Source: Mesocentrotus franciscanus
Lineage: Eukaryota > Echinodermata > Echinoidea > Camarodonta > Strongylocentrotidae
Assembly (NCBI GenBank): GCA_037976565.1
Contig: CP137666.1
Location: 8,736,592-8,800,591, forward strand
Length of the DNA: 64,000 nt
Direction of reading: 5' to 3'
In this document: positions 40,080-50,800 of the stretch, in pieces
Layout: each line of letters starts with the position of its first letter
How positions within the stretch are numbered: the first letter of the stretch is position 1
The notes under the pieces: model-generated
The model's database searches: none
What the model saw: only the letters and a program-made list of their open reading frames with translations
Told to the model about the DNA's origin: nothing
Translations under genes and position numbers: made by a program

Positions 40080-41498
40080 CTGGACAATGCCGATGAAAGT
40101 TTGCAGAGAAAAAGAGGAAAGAGGGAAATTGTAACACTTGACAAAACTTACGGGATTACGGCGTACTTTCCACAAACAAAATCACTAAGACTTTCAAGAA
40201 ATCAACCTTGGGTAATGCCAGTAACCTTGTCAGTCAACAACTGAAAATGTGCGAACATTACAATGACGTACTCTGCCACCCGGGCGAGAAACGTGTCCCC
40301 TCCCCCACCGCCCCCTCCACGATAAGCCATTGTGGTCATAATTCTAATGTGAATCATGGTCATCTTACCTCCTCTAAGAGTTGTTCGGTGTTGAAGTTTT
40401 GCGGCACACGAGAAATAATCCTGGAGAAGGTGAATATACTGCCTGCAAATCTGAAAACGAAAGAATATGTACAGTATTTTCATTATTCTTTTTTCATCAG
40501 ACTACAATTGACACAACGATTCGAAAAACCTATGGTTAGAGGTCAAATAGAAACTTTGGACTCATTACATCTTCTAAATGGGTTCTAGGTTCAAATTCTG
40601 TTTAGCTTCAAATTTGTTAATGATACACTGCATTAATTACTTCTTTAAAAAAAGTTATAGTTAGACACCGAGTAATAAGGAAAGTTTTAATTTAATCTAA
40701 TTTTTTGTCTAAGGTGGCTACCCGTTACCCGAACAGACCCAGATAGCTAAATGTATACAGTACATGTAACTGTTTTGTAAAACGGTATCACGCATCAGTC
40801 CCCGTCATGTACATACATAACTCGAGTTTAGGCTTACCAATACTTCATTGATTAATTGCTTAAGCTGTTTCACGTAATTTCACTTTTGAAATGATGTACA
40901 TAATGCCTTGATATTCAGGGTTACTGAGATACTAGATGCATTTTTACCACACTGCATGGCTCCACCACAGAGTACCTTTGTAATTCTTTTTAAAGGCTTG
41001 GTATTAAAGTGGATTTCACCCCACCCCATTACCTTTCTCTATCTCTATTTGTCTGTCTGTCTATCTCCTCTACAAGTCTCTTTCCCCCATCTCTCTCTCT
41101 CATCTCTCTCCCTCCCTCTCTCTCCCTCTCTCTCATTCTCTCTCTCTCTCTCTCTCTCTCCCACACATTCTCGTTCTCCCTGTTTCATATCTCTCTCTCT
41201 ATATGAAATATGCGAACGTTACAATCTGAACATGACTTCTACGGGATATACGATAAGGTATCGAAATTGCCCTTGAGTAGATTTCTCAGATATTAATCTA
41301 CTTTCGCCATTTTCCACCCAGGTGTAGTAAATTGGGTACCCGGGAGGGAGTAATTCCTTGAATGCTTGAGCGCCTTAGTAGCTCGGCCAAAGCCGGGGTA
41401 ATACTTATGATTGCAGGGCCCTCAGGAAGGACATATTGTTATTATTATTTTATTTTATAATTATTATTATTATTATTATTGGTAGTAGTAGTAGTATA

Positions 41499-41550
<52 letters not shown>

Positions 41551-41783
41551 ATTATTATTATTATCAATTATTATTATTATCATTATTATTATCAATAATA
41601 ATATTATTAATTATTTTTGGTGTCTAGGGTCAACTTACAAATCATAGATCCTGTCGTAATCGTTGCGCAAGAAGTCCCACACGAGATCGACACCGACGTG
41701 GTTGCTGCCCACGGATGAGAGTATGGAGGCGACGTCCTGGCTTCGAACCTGGCTGTCTTCTGCCACCGTATACATCAGGTACC

Positions 41784-41818
<35 letters not shown>

Positions 41819-44800
41819 GATTGATTTAAATTGTATGTATTAAAACCACATGGCAGCTCAACAACTGAATTACATGGAATATACATCATGCAAAGTAATA
41901 TACAACGTGAAAATTAATGTGAAAAACCAAAAAAACGGCCTTAAAAAACCCTCCATCCGGCAGGCGGAGGGCGATGAGTTGTCAAAAATAAATAAGAAGA
42001 AACAGGTTAGTGTCACACTCTTCTTCAGTGGCCAGATGTGACAGATGTTTAAAATTAAATCCGTTTCTGATGCAGACACACATAAGGTGGTCTAATTTGA
42101 TATATACATTCATAATTTACAAGCATATCATACCCAATTTGTAGCAAAATAAACATATAGATGTACTAAAAGAGAGAGGGGAGAGAGGGGGAAAGAAAGA
42201 GAAAGAAGGTATGTGTATGAAGTAAGGTGTATGGGGAGTTATGAAGTTGAGACGTAGTAGTTTCGAAAATGGACGTACACGATCAGATTAGGTGAAGTAT
42301 AACTTATGAAATGCGAGTGTGAGGACTCGCTCATTGTTTTGAAAGCGGACCGATATATTTATATTTATATAGCACTTGACGGAGCCAGCAGGGCATTAAC
42401 TCTGTGTTGACGTCCTTCTGGCTCCAAACATACGAATTGTTCATACACGTCCCAGACATAATCTTCAATTTGTCCTTTACACATTATAATTGTAGATGTT
42501 ATTATTCAATCCAAGGAAAAAACGAATTGACTGCTTTTGAAGTTACAACCAATCTCCAAGGTCTGCAGTCATAGGAAAAGACAATTAATAACTTGTTAAG
42601 TACAAATACAAGTACATTTTCACACCAAATAAAGGTTTGGAATAATCTCTATCTCATTTTTGTTGTTGTAATTGTTGATTTCATTAGTGGAATAAAAAGA
42701 AAAATTTCAGTTTGATACACCAGAAGCAAATATATTTAATATGTAGGAAATGTAAACTCTATTTTATTTGAGATAATCCGAAGTTTATTGAAATCGAAAT
42801 TTCTAATAAAAAAGCGTTCAATATAACATCAGCCAAATTTATTATAAAATAATGAAATGTTTGAAAAGAGAATAGGGCCTATATATACACTTCCTAAAAA
42901 TATAGGTCATATCATATTTTGTAATAGTATTATTCTAGCAAAATCTTGCTCTTACCGGTTCAGAATCCAGGGCTGTCTAGAGCAACCCAGAGCCGACAGC
43001 CATTTCGATTTCTCTGACGAATCGGAGGACGAGAGGTACTTGTTCCAGCCGAACTCCCACTCCGTCTGACCGCCTCCACGGATACCGTTACAGTAGACAG
43101 TGGTCTTGAGATTGTTGCTAATTCTGTATGAAGAATTGGTAAAGAGGGATGGTCAAATGAGTGATAATATTCTCAATGGAACACAAAAGCTCTGTGTGTA
43201 TAGAAGTCTTTTCTGATATTTTAGTTATGTCACTTGATACTTAATCTTGGTCTATGTCCTCTTCGAGACAAAGAGGACAACTTTGAAAATGACGACAAGT
43301 ACTGCTACTACATGTACTACCACTTCTTCTGTTATCACTACTTTTACCACTATTACTTCTGATACTACTACTACTGCTACTACTACTTCTACTTCCCTAC
43401 TACTATTACTACTACTACTACTACTACAATGACGACGATGACTTCTACTGCTACTGCTACTACTACTTGTACTTTACTCCTCCTCCTCCTCCTCCTACTT
43501 CCCCCCCTCTCTCTCTCTCTCCGTCCCCTCCCCCTCTCCCTCTCTCCACCCACTCCTCCTTCCCCTCCTCCTTCCCCTCCTTTCCCTCTACATCCCCCTT
43601 CAGACTTACGGGTTGTTATCAGGATTTTGCATGTATTCTTGGTAGAGCTCGGTGGCTTTGTCCAGACAGTCTCGAACGCGGTAGTAGCACGCTACACGAA
43701 TGGCGTTGTTTCGATTGTATCTAGCAGAATCAAATGATAAAACCACTTAATCACCAACAATGCAATGATTTTCCCATGGGAGCGATGGAAATAGAGAAAA
43801 ACACAAACCAGGATATTCCGGTTTCTGCGATACCTGCAAACATGGCCAATATTAACAAACATCGCATTTTCTCAGTAATGTAGAATACTGGTAATCGTGG
43901 TGGAATATCATTCTTAAAATACACCTTATAAAACAGTCTTGAAAGCTTGGTTTCAAGGAACTATATGTAAATTTGGGAGCACTTCAAGAGTCTTTCTTAA
44001 GACTCGTTAGATATGAAGTGGTAAAGTTTGGTAAAAATTGCTTTGGTTTAAAACCAAAGCAATTTTTAATTTTGTTTTACAACGAAAGGCAACTATGCGC
44101 AACAAATGTCTTAATACGCGAATTTACTAATATAAGATCTATGTTACAAAATGCAGAGATGTGAAGCGTATTTAGCTTCGTTCAGATATATGACGCGGCA
44201 GAACCGTGGCGGTTTTATTATTATTATTATTTATTTACGATTCTCACACACGTAAACCTTTGTTGTGCTCAGTTGATACTCATTTTTTTGGTGTGTGTGT
44301 GTGTGGTGGTATACCGAATCCATGACACATGCTCCGCCGACAAATGCTCCGCAAAAAGCGACAATTGCTCCGCGACATTTGCTCCGCAACATTTGCTCCG
44401 ACGTCAAATGCTCCGCCGACAGTTGCTCCGCCGACAATTGCTCCGCCGATATTTGCTCCGACGACATTTGCTCCGCCGACATTTGCTCCGCCGACATTTG
44501 CTCCGACGACATTTGCTCCGCCGACATTTGCTCCACCGACATTTGCTCCGACGACAATTGCTCCGCCGACATTTGCTCCTCCGACAATTGCTCTGCCCAA
44601 AAAGTGCCCTGTAAAATTCAAATGCTCCAACATTGCTCCTTCCCCAAAGTATCCCGTTGAAGACAAATGCTCCGCCGACGTATCATGAGTGCCCCGTAAA
44701 AGACAAATGCTCCATTTTGCAGCGACAAAAAGATAGGAAGAAAGGAAAGAGAAGAAAAGAACAAGAAAACATGGAAAAGAAAAGGTCAAGAAAAGAGAAA

Positions 44801-47800
44801 AGAAAAGGCTTAAGGCTAAAGGGACACAAAGTAGAATATAGGAAGATTTAATTTCCATATTTTTGCATTGGCCTAATCCGTAATTGATGCTATTGAATGG
44901 AAAGATGCTTTTATCAATATTTGTAATAAATGTGCTCCAGTGAAATCGACCCGAGTAAAAAATAAAACATGTCCTTGGATTACACCTGATACTGTCAAGA
45001 TGATTTATAAAGGAGAATATTTAAAGGCTAAATCGGATTCCTTGCAATCAAATGAAATTCATAATGAATATCGCAAATTGAGAAATTGTATTACTGGTCT
45101 TATAAATAAAAATAAACATAACCATTTTAATGATATCACAAATAAGTACAAAGCAGACTCGAGAAAACTTTGGAAAGAATTACAAAAGGTAACAAACCAG
45201 AATAATCAAACAGAAAGCTGCAACCTTGACTGCAACTATATCAATGATTACTTCATTAATATTGGCAAAGAAATTTCCAAAAGTTTTGTTTACAAAATAA
45301 TATCGATTGGAAACACCCTAAATGTATTCATACTTTTAAAATTCAAGAAATTCAAGCCTCTAAAATTTTGAACTATCTAAATGGTCTTGATAACATTAGT
45401 CATCTTGATATATTAGATTTCGATACCAAATTACTCAGGCTGGCAGCTCCCCTCATATCCGAATCTTTATGTTCGATTTTTAATGCTAGCCTCAAGTCAG
45501 GTGTTATACCTAGTGACTGGAAGATTGCCCACACTACCCCTGTATATACAGGAAAAGGTAATAAAGATGACATCACTAACTATCGCCCTATTTCCGTAGT
45601 TTGCCACGTATCTAAAATGATAGAGAAGGAAGTTCAGTTACAATTACTTAACTATCTAAAAGAACACGATATGATAAATGTAGACCAGTGTGCATTTCTC
45701 CCTCATTATTCTACAATATTACCTGCCTTCACCGTGTAATTGACGATTTTCATAAATCCCTTAATAATAAGGAATTTATTGGGTCATGTTTTCTTGACAT
45801 ATCCAAATGCTTTGACTGCGTTGATCATGATTTACTCTTACTTAAACTAGAGAAATATGGCTTATATGATAAAGAGTTGAAATGGTTTTCAAATTATATT
45901 ACTAGAAGAGAACAACTAGTTTGTTCCAAGGGTAAGAACTCAGATATAAAGGAATTATTAGTTGGGGGTACCACAGGGTAGTGTACTTGCTCCTGTCCTC
46001 TTTCTATTATTTATCAATGATATATCTGAAGGTCTTAATAATGCAGTATGCTCTATCTATGCTGACGATGTAGTTATCTATGTTACTGGTGATAATATTC
46101 ATAATGTTACTCTTAATTTACAAAATACAGTGAATGTTTTAAATAGTTGGTATAAAAGGAACCGTTTTAAGATAAATATAAGTACAACCAAAACAATGTT
46201 AATTACGACTAAGTCATCAGAATGTCTTAACATTTACATTGACCATGAACTCATCGAACAAGTCCATTCTATTGGGTACTTAGGTATTATTATTCATGAA
46301 AACCTGAAATGGAATGATTATTTAAGACAGTTATGTAAGTCAGTTGCATACAAGATTTATTGCCTTGGAAAATTAGGAAAATTCTTAAACATGACACTGT
46401 TGAATACTATATATAAATCTGCTATTCAACCTTGTCTTGATTACGGTGTCTCAGTTTGGGGTAACTGTCCTAATAAATTACAATTACCCCTATTGAGACT
46501 CCAAAAAAGAGCAGCTCGTCATGTAACAAGTAATTACGATTATACTAATAGTTCTGGTCTTGACCTGATGAAAAATCTGTCTTGGCAAACAATTGAGGAT
46601 CGACGTGATTATTTTCTATCTACACTAATGTACCAATGTGTCCACGGTCTTGCTCCATCCCGTTTATGCAATGAGATTGAAATGTATTTCGATAGACATG
46701 GACTCAATACGCGTAATGCCAATTCCCTTAATGTTGTGCCGCCTAAACCAAACATTCAACTTTATTGTCAGTCTTTAAAATGTTCCGGTGCTAAAGTATG
46801 GAATCTATTACCCAATACCTTTCAAAATGCTCAGTCTCTGGATATTTTCGAATTATTGTACAAAAAAATCAAAATCGAATCCATTGTAATGACCCCAACC
46901 TCTAAGCTGAAACCTTACATTTGTATACATTTATATGACTATATTTTTGTTAATGCTAAATATATTACTCATTGCGGATGTAGTATCGAAAATAATATCG
47001 CTAGTGATATTCGTTTGTCTCGCAATGTGGTCAATAAGGGATCTAAAAGATCACGACGTTTCGTGCGCCGCTGCAACACTTCGTCAGGTGATAAAACTAA
47101 TGTAAGCAAGCGTGTTTTATACTCTATATTTTTGTTCTTTTAACTTCTACTTGATATTGTTATATGTAGCCATCATTCATATTTAGAATCATTTATGTTA
47201 AGGCTCTGAATTGTTATGTTACCATGTTTTGTATTACTTTGATCTATTCTGTATTTTACTTTGTAATACTTGAATTCTGAATACTGAATTGTTATTGTTA
47301 CTACTTTTTATATTATGCTTTTAATACCAGGTCCAAGGTGTAAAACAGATTCGCGACACATCGCGACACGTCGCGACACGTCGCAACACGTCGGGGAAAA
47401 TGAGAAATAAAATGGAGTATGAAATATAGGCCTACATGCTCGTGAAATAATCATTGATTAAGAAATAGGGTGGTAGGCAGGCAGATGGTTTTTCAGTTAT
47501 CATATGAAAAGGATGAAAATTCGCTTGCTCGCTACGCTAGCTTATGTTCGTAATACATTTTGTACATCAGTGATTAAAAAGCGAAGCTAGGCACGCAGAT
47601 GCTTTTCAATATGAAATGGCAAGCCAAAGAATTTCGACCATTCGCTAAGCTCGCTCGCCAACAAGGAATAAACAATAAGCCTGAAATAATACTTGCCCAT
47701 TTGATTCAAAAGGGGCGTAATGTAGAAAGATTCTATTCAAGATTATAACCTATGATTTTTACCTTTCTTGTTCGCCAAATAAAAATTATTAAAAACAAAC

Positions 47801-50800
47801 AAAAAACGTCCCCTTAAATGTGTTTGTGCCCTCCCTTTCATGGGGCAAGAAGACACAGTTACTTTATGGAAAAAAATATGCCTATAATTATTATTAAAAG
47901 GTAAGTGTTTAAAATATCGCTCACTTGCTACGCTAACTTGCTACGGCGTAATGTAGAAAGATTCTATTCAAGATTATAACCTATGATTTTTACCTTCCTT
48001 GTTCACCGAATAAAAATTATTAAAAACAAACAAAAAACGTCCCCTTAAATGTGTTTGTGCCCTCCCTTTCACGGGGCAAGAAGAAATAGTAACTTTATGG
48101 AAAAAAATATGCCTATAATTATTATTAAAAGATAAGTGTTTAAAAAATCGCTCACTTGCTACGCTAACTCGCGATTATAATTTTAAACATATTCATTTGA
48201 CGAAGAAGGGCGGAAGGCAGGTAGATGCTATTTAATATAAAAATAAGCTTAAAACCGCCCGCTCGCTAAAATTAAATTGACATCGCCTTAACTATGAATG
48301 TGCCCGACCCGTCCCGCAGCAAGAAAACTCTGTTTGATACTCATTATTGTTGAAAATAATTCTTTGGTTTAAATCGCTCGCTCGCCAGTTTATGGTATGC
48401 ACATGCTCATTTACTTAAGGAGGGAAATTAAGCAGGAAGATGCTATTCAATATTAATGATAAGTCTACATTTTAGCTCTCTCTCGCTATATACCATCGCT
48501 TACCAAAAGGGAATAAATATTACCTTAAATAATATTGTGCCCAAGAAAGAAAAAAAAAATCACAATTTGTTGAAAGAAGGTCGACTCAAGGTTGAGAAAA
48601 AGTTTATCTATTACTAAAAAGCTTCTGCACCTACCCCCGAAGAAAAGGATTGCGTCTTTCGCAAAGGTTTATCACTTCTTTTTCCATCAGTGTCTCCTGA
48701 TCGGGGACTCAAAATGCTGGCTAATGCCCTGAATAACAACAACAAAACAAATCACACACACACACAAACAAAAAAATAACCCGTGAAAGAAATATTATCG
48801 GCGGAGCAAATGTCGTCGGAGCAAATATCGGCGGAGCAATTGTCGGCGGAGCAACTGCCGGGGGAGCATTTGACGTCGGAGCAAATGTCGCGGAGCAATT
48901 GTCGCTTTTTGCGGAGCATTTGTCACCGGAGTAATCGACGCCGGGGCATGTGTCGGGTTACCGGTTTACCGCGTCATACCCGATAGAGGCTTTACGTTAC
49001 AATATGAACTTTTTCCAAATTGTAATGGGGGCAGATAAAGGGAGAATTAAAAAACCCCGCAACTCTGGATATATACTTACTGCTCAAGGACATTTTCCGT
49101 GTCATCCCAGCCTAGGTAATCGTAGAGAGGCTTCACCAAAGCTTGCATGTACAACTGGAAAGAGATAGTAGAATCATATTGTTACAATGATCAAGGATAA
49201 AGGAAATCTCATAAAGCAGCCTACTCATTGTACAGAAGGTGCCATTGTACGACGCTAATTAATCAGTTAAATTCAAAGAATACATGCAGTGAACCTTACA
49301 TAATATGTATATATATCTTGTATATGTATGGCCGGTAGACAAAGATCAGTCGACCAATGTTTCCATAGATTATAAGAGTTGTCACGCCAGTGTCATGACG
49401 CCTATTTTCGTACAGATATGAAACTTGCGCTAGGCTATCGCATCCCTGCGTCAAGGAGTCGATCTGTGCCGACGGACTCTGCCCAGGCCTGAACTGTTCA
49501 TTTATATTGCCTTAATGCCTTAATGATGCAATGGAAATGACGCTTCGTCATAATAATAATAACCCCAAATAGCCATTAATTTTTACATTATTAGTAACAC
49601 AGAACGTCATTTCCTGGCGGAACGCTGCAATAGCGATTGACGCGGTCTTTGACGTGCCATATGAGAGTGACATCGAACCCATTATCCGGTAAATAGCTAC
49701 AATTGTCATAGATTCCTCATGAGAAATCACGATTAAGTGTATTTAATATTGGATAGTTTGGTAGTCTTCATATTAACCGTTAGAAAAATTAGTAATATAC
49801 ATAATACAGGAAAGTTCTATACCCTATTCTATTCTATATTCTATATTAAAAGTATTGGGTAACGGCTCGTTTTTCGTCATTGTATATTAATATAGAAATG
49901 ATTGAAATGATAAAGAATACATTTGCATGCATAAGGAACAGTGCAAACACTGCGTTGGATCACTGGTCAGCGCATAGATTAATTGCCAGCATTAGCGTAG
50001 GTAAAATAACGCAATCGAAATGACGCTTCGTGTGCACCCGGCTTAAAGACGAGGTGCAGTTCTGGTAAGGGAGAAATGTAATTTGAGAACTTTCATGTTA
50101 GTTTGTGTCTGATTAGAAGAGTATCAAAGTAGAAAATGTCTCCTGAAAAGGATTGCTCTTCAAGACTTCAAATGCCCTCATATTCAAACTATAACAAGAA
50201 ATAATTGACCATAACTCAACTTCATCTTGGAAGTGTCCATGTAATTAGTAGAGCGACTATATCTATAATGTCATGTGACGTTATCTTAAAGGGAGTTACG
50301 AGTTAAAAAGAGATAAATGACGTCACAATGAATTAACAAATCGTCATATTAACCAATGGTCGTGAAGTGACGATAGATAAGATATGACGTCACACAGTAC
50401 TGACTAATCATCACGGTTCTTACCTCTAGAGGGCCATAGCCTCCACTGCGTCTGAACATGTTAGTGATGTAGGACATGTAGTCTAGTGTGGCCTCCCATG
50501 GCAGAAGATCTCTTTCGTTTCCAAGGTATCTAGTCAGATTTAGCGCGGTTTCCATGGAGATATTGCCAGTTCGGGCAAGGCTGAACGCGTCGTCAATCAG
50601 CTGAGCACGATTCTCATTGGGGAATACCTGTAAGAAAATGATAGAAAGGATAAAGTCATTTTTAAATGCAGAAAAATGAGATCGTTTTGACAAGTCTAGC
50701 TTTAATTGAAAGAATTTCGTTTCGGTTAGGTGTTGATTATTTGTAAAAATATCGGTTTTTACAAAACCTCTCCATTTTTACTTATACCAAAACGGCCAAA

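Larger units (their letters stand above)
44308..48970. mobile_element. Foldback-like element with 15-bp tandem-repeat arms (TU-like), LINE in the middle
   Basis: The left arm (about 44308-44725) is a tandem array of 15-mers such as TGCTCCGCCGACATT. The right arm (about 48795-48970) carries the same array inverted. Beyond shared monomers the arms share a specific order: GACACATGC, AAATGCTCCGCAAAAAGCG, ACAATTGCTCCGCGAC, GACGTCAAATGCTCC, CAGTTGCTCCGCC, CCGATATTTGCTCCGACGAC, differing by whole 15-bp units. Outer ends GGTATACCG and GGTAAACCGG are similar. The middle has an A/G-rich tract, a decayed LINE and a 230-bp tandem duplication. Sea urchin TU foldback transposons, as I recall them, have inverted repeats with a 15-bp-repeat outer domain and interchangeable middle segments, which fits. 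No target duplication was found. Confidence 0.72.

Noticed and set aside
44231..44858. Open frames of 110-190 codons giving pentapeptide-like repeats (ANVGG, MSAEQ, HLLRR)
   Set aside because: The 15-bp unit is open in many frames on both strands. The resemblance to pentapeptide-repeat proteins follows from the period, and there is no start context or splice support.
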